A DNA stretch of 64,000 bases, taken from positions 2,046,001 to 2,110,000 of the forward strand of contig NZ_CP101454.1 of NCBI RefSeq assembly GCF_024362405.1. The letters run 5' to 3'. The notes under the pieces are model-generated. The model was given only the letters and a program-made list of their open reading frames with translations. It was not told the origin of the DNA and did no database searches. This document shows positions 1 through 8,216 of this stretch, piece after piece. Position numbers and translations under genes: made by a program. The stretch's first letter is position 1. The number at the start of each line of letters is the position of its first letter. The stretch is from Halorarius litoreus (GTDB lineage: Archaea > Halobacteriota > Halobacteria > Halobacteriales > Haloarculaceae).

Positions 1-68
1 GCGGCGTTGTTCGGGACGTACGCCGGGAGCATCGCCCACAGCGCGACCACGACCGTCTCGACGACCAT
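1..68 (-). CDS. carS: CDP-archaeol synthase, N-terminal fragment (runs off the window)
   Basis: Only the first 22 codons are inside the window. They read MVVETVVVALWAMLPAYVPN and continue with NAA, which matches the start of archaeal CDP-archaeol synthase (CarS, formerly DUF46), including the hydrophobic first segment and the PAYVPNN motif. The family is an integral membrane enzyme that activates unsaturated archaetidic acid with CTP during archaeal lipid synthesis. A TATA-like run (gtttttatc on the minus strand) lies about 25 bases before the start codon, shared with the divergent proline dehydrogenase promoter region. Identification rests on a short stretch, so the call is good but not certain. 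Confidence 0.75.
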   Translation of the reverse strand, partial: MVVETVVVALWAMLPAYVPNNA

Positions 69-156
69 ACGTGCTCCTCGCACCCTGTGATAAAAACGGA
101 CGGGATTCCGCCCGGATGCGAAAAGCATCATAAGCCGCCCAGCGGTAGTTGCGTGC
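69..156. promoter_or_regulatory. Divergent promoter region between carS and proline dehydrogenase
   Basis: Two TATA-like elements point in opposite directions: gataaaaac (read as gtttttatc on the minus strand) about 25 bases before the carS start, and agcatcataag about 25 bases before the proline dehydrogenase start. The spacing fits leaderless or nearly leaderless transcripts, which are common in haloarchaea. This is assigned by motif and spacing only. Confidence 0.5.
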
Positions 157-990
157 ATGATTCCCCCCATCGCGAACAACTTCGTCGCCGGCGAGGACGC
201 GCCGGCGGCGCTCAACCACGCGCGTGCACTCAACGCGGACGGGGTCGGGGCCATCCTCAACCTCCTCGGCGAGCACTACGACGAGCGGACGGAAGCAGTC
301 GCCGACGCTGCCGCCTACTGTGGGCTCGTCGACGACATCGCGGGGACCGACCTCGACGCCTGTATCTCGGTCAAACCGAGTCAGATCGGCCTCGACGTGA
401 GCGAATCGGTGTACCGCGAGAACCTCGCGGACATCGTCGACCGTGCGCGCGAGCGTGACGTGTTCGTCTGGATGGACATGGAGGGCCACACGACGACCGA
501 CACGACGCTCGATGCCTTCGAGGCCGAGGTGACCGACTATCCGAAGATGGGGCTGTGTGTCCAGTCGAACCTCAAGCGTACCCGCGAGGACCTCGAACGG
601 CTGGTCGACCTCCCGGGGACGGTGCGACTGGTGAAGGGGGCGTACACCCCACCGAAGGAGCTCGCCTACCGCGAGAAGAGCGAGGTGAACCGGCGGTATC
701 GGGCCGACCTCGAGTACCTGTTCGAACACGCCGACCACGTCGCCGTCGGGAGCCACGACCCGGAGATGATCTCGCACGCGCTCGACCTCCACGACGGGTT
801 CGGCACCGACTTCGAGATTCAGATGCTGATGGGCGTCCGCGAGACGGCGCAGTTCGCGCTCGCCGACGCCGGCTACGAGGTGAACCAGTACGTTCCCTAC
901 GGTGGCAAGTGGCTCCAGTACTTCTACCGGCGCGTGCGCGAGCGCAAGGAGAACGCCCTGTTCGCGCTGCGGGCGGTGGTGGGGAACTGA
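157..990 (+). CDS. Proline dehydrogenase (monofunctional)
   Basis: A 277-residue protein of the FAD-dependent proline dehydrogenase family, which oxidises L-proline to 1-pyrroline-5-carboxylate. The length suits the single TIM-barrel catalytic domain without the P5C dehydrogenase half of bacterial PutA. Visible family features are SVKPSQIGLD (strand with substrate and FAD contacts), WMDMEGH, VRLVKGAY, VGSHDPEMI, EIQMLMGVR and the C-terminal YGGKWLQYFYRRVRERKEN, corresponding to the arginine-rich carboxylate-binding helix. No P5C dehydrogenase gene is nearby. The ATG chosen lies about 25 bases after a TATA-like sequence; a second in-frame start is not needed. Confidence 0.9.
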   Translation: MIPPIANNFVAGEDAPAALNHARALNADGVGAILNLLGEHYDERTEAVADAAAYCGLVDDIAGTDLDACISVKPSQIGLDVSESVYRENLADIVDRARERDVFVWMDMEGHTTTDTTLDAFEAEVTDYPKMGLCVQSNLKRTREDLERLVDLPGTVRLVKGAYTPPKELAYREKSEVNRRYRADLEYLFEHADHVAVGSHDPEMISHALDLHDGFGTDFEIQMLMGVRETAQFALADAGYEVNQYVPYGGKWLQYFYRRVRERKENALFALRAVVGN

Positions 991-1626
991 TCAGTCGTCG
1001 TCGTCGGTCGCGACGACGCTGTCGCCCTCCTCGGTGATGTTGATGGGAATCGACTGGTCGCGCGACTCGCCGAACCCCGCCGAGAGGATACGGGTGAGCG
1101 CGTCCTCGACGGTCTCGTCGGTCTTCTCGTAGTTGCCGGGATCGACCTCGATGACGAATCCGGTGGTGATGTTCGGAGCCGTGGGAAGAAACAGCACGTC
1201 GCGGCCGTCTTTCGTCGACTTCCCGGTTTTGAACGCGGTCATGCGCATCCCGTTCCAGGTTTCGAGTTTGACGGGCGCTTGGAGGTCTTCGGTTCCAGAA
1301 AGCGCGGTTTCAGCCGCCATCTTGGAGGCGTTGTAAACGATACGGAGGCCGGGAAGGTGGTTGAACAGGTCGTCGAGCGTCCGTTCGACGATGTCACCGA
1401 CGGTCGTCCGCATCAGGTAGCCCACCGACAGCACGAGGAGGACGAAGATGACCATCGTCACGAGGACGATGACGGGCTGTGGGGTGTCCTGTGGGAACAC
1501 CTGCGCGAGGACGCCGATGCTCAGGATAGCCGTGTAGACGTACGCGACGACGAACGCGACGACCAGAATCGGACCGAGGACTATGAGCCCGCTGGCGAAG
1601 TCACGTTTCCACGAGGACGGCAGCAT
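991..1626 (-). CDS. DUF502 family membrane protein
   Basis: A 211-residue protein matching the DUF502 family of uncharacterised bacterial and archaeal membrane proteins. Two hydrophobic segments lie near residues 12-36 and 50-70, followed by a soluble domain with the family-like stretches [35 protein letters not shown] and TTGFVIEVD. The C terminus is acidic (ATDDDD). It converges on the proline dehydrogenase gene with no gap (stop codons abut) and is divergent from hemL. Its job is unknown; a membrane-associated role is inferred from topology. Confidence 0.85.
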   Translation of the reverse strand: MLPSSWKRDFASGLIVLGPILVVAFVVAYVYTAILSIGVLAQVFPQDTPQPVIVLVTMVIFVLLVLSVGYLMRTTVGDIVERTLDDLFNHLPGLRIVYNASKMAAETALSGTEDLQAPVKLETWNGMRMTAFKTGKSTKDGRDVLFLPTAPNITTGFVIEVDPGNYEKTDETVEDALTRILSAGFGESRDQSIPINITEEGDSVVATDDDD

Positions 1627-1745
1627 CTATCCGAATATTACCCTCGCGCGTTATCAGCCCTTCGGGGTGCAACGCCGGTAGCGGCCACACGGCCGGTCAC
1701 CCGAAACAAGAAAGGACTAACCCGGCGCCGGTCGAACCGCCGCCC

Positions 1746-3086
1746 ATGACTCACGAGCGTACGCGCGAGCTCTACGACCGCGCGCTGTCGGTCCTCCCGG
1801 GCGGGGTCAACAGCGCGGTCCGCGCCGCGCCGCAACCCTACCCGCTGTTCGTCGAGAAGGGCATCGGCGGCCACGTCGTCGACGCCGATGGCACCCGCTA
1901 CGTCGACTGGATACAGGGGCTCGGCCCCCTGCTGCTGGGCCACGACCTGCCCGAGTCCGTGACGGCGGCCATCCAGCGACGGACGGCGGAGGGCCCGCTG
2001 TTCGGGATGCCGACCGAACTCGAGGTCGACCACGCCGAGTTCGTCGCCCGGCACGTGCCGAGCGTCGAGATGCTCCGGTTCGTCAACAGCGGTACCGAGG
2101 CCACGGTCTCGGCCGTCCGCCTCGCACGCGCGGTGACGGGACGCAACAAGGTGGTCGTGATGCAGGGCGGCTACCACGGTGCCCAGGAGTCGACGCTCGT
2201 CGAGGGCGACGCCGACCATCCGAAGCCATCGACGAACGGCATCCCGCAGTCGTTCGCGAAACACACGCTCCCGGTGCCGTTCAACGACGCAGAGGCCGCG
2301 AAACACGTCTTCGAGGAGCACGGCGACGACATCGCCTGCGTACTCGTCGAGCCGGTGCAGGCGAACGCGGGCATCGCCTACCCGGTCGACGGCTACCACG
2401 AGACGGTGCGGGAACTCTGTGACGACCACGGGTCGCTGCTGGTGTGGGACGAGGTCATCACCGGGTTTCGGGTGGGTGGCCTCCAGTGTGCGCAAGGGAA
2501 GTTCGGCATCGACCCCGACCTCACGACGTTCGGCAAGATCATCGGCGGTGGGTTTCCCGTCGGCGCTATCGGCGGGAAGACCGAGTACGTCGAGCAGTTC
2601 ACGCCCTCGGGCGACACCTTCCAGGCCGGAACCTTCTCGGGCCACCCGGTGACCATGGCCGCCGGGCTGGAGACCCTGCAGTTCGCCGCCGAGAACGACG
2701 TGTACGAGCACGTCAACGACCTCGGCCGACAGCTCCGCGAGGGGCTCTGCGACATCGTCGCCGACCAGGCGCCCGGCTACACCGTCGTCGGCACCGACTC
2801 CATCTTCAAGCTGATGTTCACTCGGGCGGACAGCCCGCCGCAGGGCGACTCGTGTTCGAACGGCTGTCGGCAGGACGCCTCGTGTGCGCGGTTCGACGAG
2901 TGTCCCAAGCGGGGGACGGACGTCGGGCGGATGGAGACCGACCGCTACGCGCGGCTGTTCCGGCCGGCGATGCGCGAGCAGGGGATTCTCGTCTCACAGA
3001 ACCAGTACGAGGCGAACTTCGTCTCGTACGGCCACACCAAAGACGACGTGGAGCGGACGCTCGAGGCGTATCGCGACTGTCTCTGA
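1746..3086 (+). CDS. hemL: Glutamate-1-semialdehyde 2,1-aminomutase
   Basis: A 446-residue PLP enzyme that converts glutamate-1-semialdehyde into 5-aminolevulinate, the last step of the C5 route to tetrapyrroles. Family features: [13 protein letters not shown] near the N terminus, [17 protein letters not shown] (cofactor phosphate), [23 protein letters not shown], and the PLP lysine K264 in [17 protein letters not shown]. An odd feature is a Cys-rich insertion near the C terminus with C370, C374, C380 and C386 (C-x3-C-x5-C-x5-C), absent from the bacterial and plant enzymes as I know them. The stop codon runs into an inverted repeat. It lies about 0.8 kb from the hemC-cobA-hemD operon, so four early tetrapyrrole genes cluster here. 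Confidence 0.96.
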   Translation: MTHERTRELYDRALSVLPGGVNSAVRAAPQPYPLFVEKGIGGHVVDADGTRYVDWIQGLGPLLLGHDLPESVTAAIQRRTAEGPLFGMPTELEVDHAEFVARHVPSVEMLRFVNSGTEATVSAVRLARAVTGRNKVVVMQGGYHGAQESTLVEGDADHPKPSTNGIPQSFAKHTLPVPFNDAEAAKHVFEEHGDDIACVLVEPVQANAGIAYPVDGYHETVRELCDDHGSLLVWDEVITGFRVGGLQCAQGKFGIDPDLTTFGKIIGGGFPVGAIGGKTEYVEQFTPSGDTFQAGTFSGHPVTMAAGLETLQFAAENDVYEHVNDLGRQLREGLCDIVADQAPGYTVVGTDSIFKLMFTRADSPPQGDSCSNGCRQDASCARFDECPKRGTDVGRMETDRYARLFRPAMREQGILVSQNQYEANFVSYGHTKDDVERTLEAYRDCL

Positions 3087-3163
3087 TACGGACTACTGTC
3101 CGTCAGTTCCAAATCGACCGCCGTCGTGCAGTCCTACTGGTACACAGGGACAGCAGTCCGTAT
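3086..3163. repeat. Imperfect inverted repeat after hemL
   Basis: The left arm atacggactactgtcc (3086-3101) and right arm ggacagcagtccgtat (3148-3163) are reverse complements at 15 of 16 positions, separated by 46 bases. The left arm starts on the last base of the hemL stop codon. It could act as a transcript-end hairpin for hemL or be an intergenic repeat unit; no coding sequence fits between the arms. Confidence 0.7.
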
Positions 3164-3372
3164 GAAAGGCACCGTCGTGGGTCCCCCGATAGGGGCCACC
3201 GATTTCGGTGCGCGCTGCGAACGGCGCCATAAAGGCGTTGAGGAGGGTCCTGCCGACTGAACTGTCGGCGTGTGACCCTCACGAGTCCCGCTCGCACTAG
3301 CACCCACTACTGCGGAGAAATAAGACTTGCGCCGGCGGTTCGCGCCGATGCTGAGTAGGTCCTGACTACTGG
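3164..3372. other. Intergenic region, no gene recognised
   Basis: About 210 bases between the inverted repeat and the glutaredoxin stop codon. Both strands lack an ORF with haloarchaeal protein composition; the minus-strand ORF across 3103-3303 has an arginine- and leucine-rich composition typical of shadow frames. No tRNA fold or T-loop motif was seen. Confidence 0.5.
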
Positions 3373-3630
3373 TTAGGCGCTCGCTTCCTGCCCGTACGTC
3401 GTCTCGAGGTACTCGACGATGTCGTCGCTCTCGGGCATCCCCTCGATGCCGTGGTCGGTGTCCACGAGCACCGGAACGCCGGTCTGCCCGCTCACGTCCT
3501 TGACTTCGGTCCGCTCGCTGTGCGCGCGTGGCACCATGTGCGACTCGTACTCCAGCCCGAGCTCGTCGAGCTTCTGTTTCACCTTCGCACAGTACGGACA
3601 GCCCTCCAGCTCGTACAGTTCCAGCGTCAT
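3373..3630 (-). CDS. Glutaredoxin-like thiol-disulfide oxidoreductase
   Basis: An 85-residue single thioredoxin-fold domain with the dithiol active site C11-P-Y-C14 in ELEGCPYCAKV, the cis-proline motif TGVPVLVD and the C-terminal SDDIVEYLE helix expected of glutaredoxins and glutathione-transferase N domains. Haloarchaea use gamma-glutamylcysteine rather than glutathione, so the partner thiol is uncertain. The gene stands alone between hemL and hemC, transcribed against both, and could help keep thiols of tetrapyrrole enzymes reduced; that link is inferred only from position. Confidence 0.9.
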   Translation of the reverse strand: MTLELYELEGCPYCAKVKQKLDELGLEYESHMVPRAHSERTEVKDVSGQTGVPVLVDTDHGIEGMPESDDIVEYLETTYGQEASA

Positions 3631-3799
3631 CGCCCGACGCTACGCACTCCTGCCTGAAAGGGCTACCGAGGGGATGCGTCCCCGTCGCGCAGCCGCGAGC
3701 GGGTGAACGGCCCGCAGACGGACGCGACGAGCGGTTCTACGGGCGACTGCGCAGCGCGGGTCGAAACTCCCCGAACCGATTTCCTATCGTGGCATCTGG

Positions 3800-3807
3800 T
3801 TTATGCA
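3800..3807 (+). promoter_or_regulatory. Probable TATA box of the hemC-cobA-hemD operon
   Basis: The sequence tttatgca sits 46 bases before the chosen hemC ATG, in a locally AT-rich patch of an otherwise GC-rich leader. It supports starting hemC at the later ATG (MTEIRLATRG) rather than at an upstream ATG 150 bases earlier. Confidence 0.5.
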
Positions 3808-3852
3808 ACCCGACCCGAAGGGGGTTTCACGGTGGGCCCCCCAGGGCGACAC

Positions 3853-4917
3853 ATGACCGAAATTCGGCTCGCGACACGCGGGTCACACCTCGCGATGCGG
3901 CAGGCTGCGGCCGTCCAGGAGGCGCTCTCGACTCGCCGCCGCAGCGTCGACCTGGTCGAGGTGTCGACCGAGGGCGACCGCGTGCGCGACGAACTCATCC
4001 ACCGGCTCGGCAAGACCGGCGCGTTCGTCCGTGCGCTCGACGAGCGGGTTCTGGAGGGGGACTGCCACGGTGCCGTCCACTCCATGAAGGACATGCCCAC
4101 TGAGTTCCCCGACGGCCTCGTCGTCGCCGGTGTCCCCGAGCGCGCCGCACCGGGCGACGTACTCGTGACGCCCGACGGCGCGACGCTCGACGAACTGCCC
4201 GACGGCGCCGTCGTCGGCACCGGCAGCCTCCGCCGCCGGGCGCAACTCCTCGCGGCTCGACCGGACCTCGACATCGAGCCCATCCGGGGGAACGTCGACA
4301 CCCGCGTCGAGAAGCTGCTCGCCCCCTCGCTCCAGCGTGAGCACGAGCGCCGTGTCGACGCCGAGGAGTCGGGTGACGCCAGCTACCAGGAGACCGTCGA
4401 GCCGTGGTTTGAGGACCTCAGCGAGATCGAGCGCACGGCACTCGAACGCGAGGTCGACACCGAGTTCGACGCGCTCGTGCTCGCGGAGGCGGGTCTCGAC
4501 CGCGCGGGCCTGCTCCACCACCTCGAGTATCAGCGGCTCGACGCCACCGAGTTCGTCCCCGCGCCCGGACAGGGCGCCATCGCCGTCACCGCCGTCGACG
4601 GCGAGGACGCCGACCACATAAACCACATCGACCACTCGCGGACGCGCGTGGAGACGACCGTCGAGCGGACGGTCCTCGCCGAGCTCAACGGGGGGTGTGT
4701 CGCCCCCATCGGCGTCCACGCGACGCTCCGCGGCTCGTACGTTCACACCGTCGCCCGCGTGCTGAACCGCGACGGCACCGAGGAAGTCAAAGAGACGCGC
4801 GACCTGCCGGTCGAACGGCACCCCTCGGCGGCCCGGAAGTTCGCCGCCGACCTCGCCGACCGGGGCGCCGCCGACCTCGTCGCCGAGGCGAAACGCGAGG
4901 CTGGCGTCGACGAATGA
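3853..4917 (+). CDS. hemC: Hydroxymethylbilane synthase (porphobilinogen deaminase)
   Basis: A 354-residue enzyme that joins four porphobilinogen units into hydroxymethylbilane. The start MTEIRLATRGSHLAMRQA is the conserved N terminus of the family, which is why the 50-residue upstream extension was dropped. Other landmarks are DRVRDELIHRLGKTGAFV, GDCHGAVHSMKDMP, GTGSLRRRAQLLAARPD (arginines that hold the acetate side chains), IRGNVDTRVEKL, and the dipyrromethane cofactor cysteine C282 in LNGGCVAPIG. An acidic insertion of roughly 40 residues follows NVDTRVEKL and makes the protein longer than the bacterial enzyme. It overlaps cobA by four bases (ATGA), indicating co-transcription and translational coupling. 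Confidence 0.96.
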   Translation: MTEIRLATRGSHLAMRQAAAVQEALSTRRRSVDLVEVSTEGDRVRDELIHRLGKTGAFVRALDERVLEGDCHGAVHSMKDMPTEFPDGLVVAGVPERAAPGDVLVTPDGATLDELPDGAVVGTGSLRRRAQLLAARPDLDIEPIRGNVDTRVEKLLAPSLQREHERRVDAEESGDASYQETVEPWFEDLSEIERTALEREVDTEFDALVLAEAGLDRAGLLHHLEYQRLDATEFVPAPGQGAIAVTAVDGEDADHINHIDHSRTRVETTVERTVLAELNGGCVAPIGVHATLRGSYVHTVARVLNRDGTEEVKETRDLPVERHPSAARKFAADLADRGAADLVAEAKREAGVDE

Positions 4918-5684
4918 GCGGGAAAGTCTACCTCGTGGGCTCAGGGCCAGGCGATCCCGAGCTGCTGACGGTGAAGGCGAAGCGGCTCATCGAGACGGCG
5001 GACGTCGTCCTCCACGACAAGCTCCCCGGGCCGTCGCTCGACCTCGTCGACGACGAGAAGGCCGAGGACGTGGGCAAGCGCGCCGGTGGCGAGTGGACGC
5101 CACAGGAGTACACGAACAAGCGGCTCGTCGAACTCGCCGAGGCCGGCAAGACCATCGTCCGGCTCAAGGGCGGCGACCCGTTCGTCTTCGGGCGGGGTGG
5201 CGAGGAGATGGAACACCTCGCCGCCAACGAGATCGAGTTCGAGTACGTCCCTGGCGTGACGGCCGGCGTCGCCGGGGCGGGCGTCGCGGGCATCCCGGTG
5301 ACGCACCGCGCCCACAACTCCTCGGTGTCGTTCGTCACCGGACACGAGGACCCCACCAAGGAAGAGTCGGCGGTGAACTGGCAGGCGCTCGCCGCAACTG
5401 GGGGAACCATCGTCGTCTACATGGGCGTCGGCAAGCTCCCCGACTACACGCAGGTGCTCGCCGACGCCGGCATGGACCCCGAGACGCCCGTCGCGCTCGT
5501 CGAGCGGGCGACGTGGCCCGGCCAGCGCGTCGCGACGGGGACGCTCGATACCATCGTCGACGTGCGCGACGAGGTGGGCATCGAGCCGCCCGCGATAACG
5601 GTCATCGGGCCAGTTGCGGCCACGAGAGACCGCGTGAAGGCGTTTCTCCGGAACGACTACGAATCGTCCCACTCGCGTGAATAA
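4914..5684 (+). CDS. cobA: Uroporphyrinogen-III C-methyltransferase
   Basis: A 256-residue S-adenosylmethionine-dependent methyltransferase that adds methyl groups at C2 and C7 of uroporphyrinogen III to give precorrin-2, the branch point to siroheme, corrinoids and the archaeal heme route. Family motifs are GSGPGDPELLTVKA at the N terminus, VVLHDKL, VRLKGGDPFVFGRGGEE (SAM binding), PGVTAGVAGAGVAGIPVTHR and VSFVTGHED. It lacks the dehydrogenase/chelatase part of CysG, so precorrin-2 must be processed by another protein. It is the middle gene of hemC-cobA-hemD, overlapping hemC by four bases and ending 15 bases before hemD. Confidence 0.95.
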   Translation: MSGKVYLVGSGPGDPELLTVKAKRLIETADVVLHDKLPGPSLDLVDDEKAEDVGKRAGGEWTPQEYTNKRLVELAEAGKTIVRLKGGDPFVFGRGGEEMEHLAANEIEFEYVPGVTAGVAGAGVAGIPVTHRAHNSSVSFVTGHEDPTKEESAVNWQALAATGGTIVVYMGVGKLPDYTQVLADAGMDPETPVALVERATWPGQRVATGTLDTIVDVRDEVGIEPPAITVIGPVAATRDRVKAFLRNDYESSHSRE

Positions 5685-5699
5685 ACGGTATACGACGAT

Positions 5700-6425
5700 A
5701 TGAAAATGATCGCAATCGCCGCGTTCCGTCCCGACGACGAACGGCTCGCAGCCGCGGTCGAGCTGCTCGAATCGCTGGGCGTCGAGCCCGTCGCCGACCC
5801 GATGCTTCAGGTGGCGCCCACCGGCGTCAAACCTCGCGAGGACGCCGACTACGCCATCCTCACGTCGAAGACCGGCGTCGAACTCGCCGCGGACGCCGGC
5901 TGGATTCCCACGGGCGAACTCTGTGCCATCGGTGACTCGACGGCGGGCCAGCTCCGCGAGCACGGCTACGAGGTGGACGTCGTTCCCGAGACGTTCTCCT
6001 CGGCGGGACTGGTCGACCGGCTGGAAGCCGAGGTCGAAGGGGCCCGCGTCGAGGTGGCACGTTCGGACCACGGGAGCGACGTGTTGCTCGACGGGCTGAA
6101 CGCCGCCGGGGCGTACGTCCACGAGACCGTCCTCTACCGGCTGACCCGGCCGCCAGCGAGCGGCGAGTCGGCCGAACTCGCCGCGAGCAACGAACTCGAC
6201 GGAGCCCTGTTCACCTCCTCGCTCACCGTCGAGAACTTCCTCGACGCGGCCGAGGAACGGGGCGTCCGGGAGGCAGCCGTCGCGGGGCTGAACGACGCCG
6301 TCGTCGGCTGTATCGGTGTGCCCACGTCGGAGACGGCCGAAGCGAGGGGCATCGAGGTCGACGTCGTGCCCGACGAGGCCGACTTCGAGGCGCTCGCGCG
6401 AGCCGTCGTCGCGCGGCTGGAGTAA
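5700..6425 (+). CDS. hemD: Uroporphyrinogen-III synthase
   Basis: A 241-residue protein that inverts ring D of hydroxymethylbilane while closing the macrocycle to uroporphyrinogen III. The family is poorly conserved; supporting features are the overall length, YAILTSKTGVELAADAG, CAIGDSTAGQLREHGYEVDVVP, VLYRLTRPP and LFTSSLTVENFLDAAEERG, plus its place directly behind hemC and cobA. Codon 3 is a second ATG, so the true start may be two codons later. It is the last gene of the operon. Confidence 0.92.
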   Translation: MKMIAIAAFRPDDERLAAAVELLESLGVEPVADPMLQVAPTGVKPREDADYAILTSKTGVELAADAGWIPTGELCAIGDSTAGQLREHGYEVDVVPETFSSAGLVDRLEAEVEGARVEVARSDHGSDVLLDGLNAAGAYVHETVLYRLTRPPASGESAELAASNELDGALFTSSLTVENFLDAAEERGVREAAVAGLNDAVVGCIGVPTSETAEARGIEVDVVPDEADFEALARAVVARLE

Positions 6426-6470
6426 CAGCGATATCGAGCGCTCGGTGGCGGGGTGTCGGGAGGGGCGACG

Positions 6471-6713
6471 TTACCGGTTCTCGACGACGGTGCCGCCCGC
6501 CCCGACCGCGACCTCGACGTCGCCGTCGAGGACGGCCTTCAGGTTGTCACCGACGGGCGTCGACTCCTCCGTCCAGCCCGCGCGTCGCGGCGGAACACCG
6601 CGCCGCCACCACCGACGGTGAGGCCGGGGGTGCCCTCGACCTCGACGTCGCGGAGGCCGGTGTCGCCGGTGTCCTCGCGTCGCCACTGGCTGCCGTTCCA
6701 GTTGTAAGAACAA
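6471..6713 (-). pseudogene. Decayed C-terminal gene fragment, frameshifted
   Basis: Two minus-strand frames together give protein-like sequence that no single frame holds. The upstream part reads SYNWNGSQWRREDTGDTGLR followed by DVEVEGTPGLTVGGGGAVFR, and the downstream part, shifted by one base near 6570, reads WTEESTPVGDNLKAVLDGDV then EVAVGAGGTVVENR before a stop. The alternation of W/T-rich and G-rich strands resembles the last blades of a secreted beta-propeller, but this is inference. No start codon or intact upstream half exists, since the DUF5828-like gene begins its 3' end 25 bases upstream. It looks like the truncated, frameshifted tail of a lost gene; a sequencing error would not explain the missing 5' part. 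Confidence 0.6.
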
Positions 6714-6737
6714 GTGCCTTGGTGTCCGCCCCGGCCG

Positions 6738-7454
6738 TCAGTTCGAGGTGGGCCGTGATTCGCCGTTCGTCAGCCCGTTCTCCCCCTCTTCCTGTTCGTC
6801 GGGCACTTCCACGCCCTCCACGGCCTCGACGACGTCGACGTCCTTCTCCGTGTCGACGTGCCAGCGGTCGACGCTCTGCTCGTAGTCCGCGAGCTTGTTC
6901 GAGACGTGAATCTTCAGGTCGTCGTCGTTGACGTTCACCTCGAGCGCGTAGTCGTCGGTGCCGAGCCGCTGGACGTTCGCGCTGACGAGAGCGTTGTCGA
7001 AGTAGTACGGCGCGATCTGCGTCATGACGTTCTTGTAGACCGCCCCCTCGACCTTGCGGAGCGCCTTGCGACCCGCGGAGTCGGCCGCCCGTGCGAGGTA
7101 GTTCACCGACCGGCGGGCGTCCTCGACGGCGGTCTCCGGGTCGTCGAGCCGCTCGTAGGACTTCGCGAGCTTGTCGCCCGCGTTCTTCAGGTCCTCGTCG
7201 GGGTCGACGCCTTCGCGTTCGCCCTCACCTTCGGCGACGCTAGCCTGGTCGGCGGTCTTCTCGTTGACGTCCTCGTCGAGCCGCTCGTGCTGTTTGGGTC
7301 GCCACTCGTTCCACTCGTCGAGCGCCGTCTCGGAGACGGTCACGACGTCGCGCTCGCGATGCACGTCGCGAAACGCGCGCGTGAGTCGCTCCCCATGTTC
7401 GACTACGTCGCCCCACGATCCCCGTTCGCTGAACCCCGAAACGCTCTCCTCCAT
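6738..7454 (-). CDS. Haloarchaeal DUF5828-like protein
   Basis: A 238-residue acidic soluble protein resembling the DUF5828 family, which as I know it is restricted to haloarchaea and has no assigned function. Visible are an N-terminal domain up to about residue 65, a charged linker rich in E, G and D (about 70-90), a helical segment (SYERLDDPETAVEDARRSVN, YLARAADSAGRKALRKVEGA), the motif MTQIAPYYFDNALVSANV and a C-terminal domain with YALEVNVNDDDLKIHVSNKL. The last 30 residues are a disordered acidic tail. No membrane segment or catalytic motif is apparent. It is 52 bases downstream of the response-regulator gene on the same strand, so the two may share a transcript. Confidence 0.7.
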   Translation of the reverse strand: MEESVSGFSERGSWGDVVEHGERLTRAFRDVHRERDVVTVSETALDEWNEWRPKQHERLDEDVNEKTADQASVAEGEGEREGVDPDEDLKNAGDKLAKSYERLDDPETAVEDARRSVNYLARAADSAGRKALRKVEGAVYKNVMTQIAPYYFDNALVSANVQRLGTDDYALEVNVNDDDLKIHVSNKLADYEQSVDRWHVDTEKDVDVVEAVEGVEVPDEQEEGENGLTNGESRPTSN

Positions 7455-7506
7455 TGCGTGTCACCCCGTACGAGAGGTCCAGATATACGCCTTGTGTGTG
7501 GACATC

Positions 7507-8154
7507 TCAGTCCCCCTCCCGCTCGCGGAACGTCGCAGCCCGCTCGGGGAGGCTGTCGACGGTGGCCTCGAGCGCTTCGAGCGCGTCGCCGAGCCGCTCG
7601 GCGTGCTCGCCGCTGTCGTCGAGCAGGTCGAGATGGCCGTACGCCACCGACAGCTCCCCACGGAGCTCGTGGACAACCTCGTCGGCGAACGCTTCGACGC
7701 GGTCGGGCGCCTCGTCGCCGTCGTCGCCCGCGTCGGCCGTCGACGGTCGCTTCGCGACGCTCGTCAGGATGCGCTCGGCCAGCTTCGTCAGCTGGCCCGC
7801 GTCCCCCTTCTCGATGACCGCCGTGACGCCAGCCTCACGGGCCTCCTCCGCGACCTGCTCGTCGACGCGCCCCGAGTACAGCAGGAACGGGTGGTCGGGG
7901 TCCCGGTCGCGTATCGCCGGGAGGAGGTCGAGCCCGGAGCCCTGCGGGAAGCGGTAGTCCGCGACCACCGCGTCGAACGTCGTCTCGGCGAGCGTCTCGG
8001 TGGCGTCCTTGAGACTCCACGCGAGCGACACCTCGAACCGGGGGTCGTGTCGCTCGAGCCACTCGCGGACCAGCGGTCCGGTCTGCTGGTTGTCTTCGAC
8101 GTACAACACTCGAACCGTCTCGCCGGGGTCCGCTGTCGAACGCTGCTCGGTCAT
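7507..8154 (-). CDS. Response regulator receiver protein with a histidine-bearing C-terminal helix
   Basis: A 215-residue protein. Residues about 13-135 form a CheY-like receiver: acidic pair E20-D21 in VLYVEDNQ, phosphoacceptor D66 in VVADYRFPQGSG, the serine in LLYSGR and lysine K116 in VIEKGDAG. After an acidic linker, residues about 150-190 read EAFADEVVHELRGELSVAYG, which resembles the H-box of a histidine-kinase dimerisation domain with H162 in place. No ATP-binding (HATPase) domain follows; the protein ends after one more helix. It could be a phosphotransfer or docking module rather than a kinase. There is no cognate kinase next to it; a PAS kinase lies 7.5 kb away. Confidence 0.85.
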   Translation of the reverse strand: MTEQRSTADPGETVRVLYVEDNQQTGPLVREWLERHDPRFEVSLAWSLKDATETLAETTFDAVVADYRFPQGSGLDLLPAIRDRDPDHPFLLYSGRVDEQVAEEAREAGVTAVIEKGDAGQLTKLAERILTSVAKRPSTADAGDDGDEAPDRVEAFADEVVHELRGELSVAYGHLDLLDDSGEHAERLGDALEALEATVDSLPERAATFREREGD

Positions 8155-8216
8155 TGGCGCGCGTTCCGACCGGACGGTGTTAAGTCCGTCCCCGGTATCA
8201 GCCGTCGTGTCGTCAG

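Noticed and set aside
3103-3303. Possible small gene on the minus strand between hemL and the glutaredoxin
   Set aside because: The translation is basic and leucine/arginine-rich without haloarchaeal acidic bias, and it crosses the inverted repeat.
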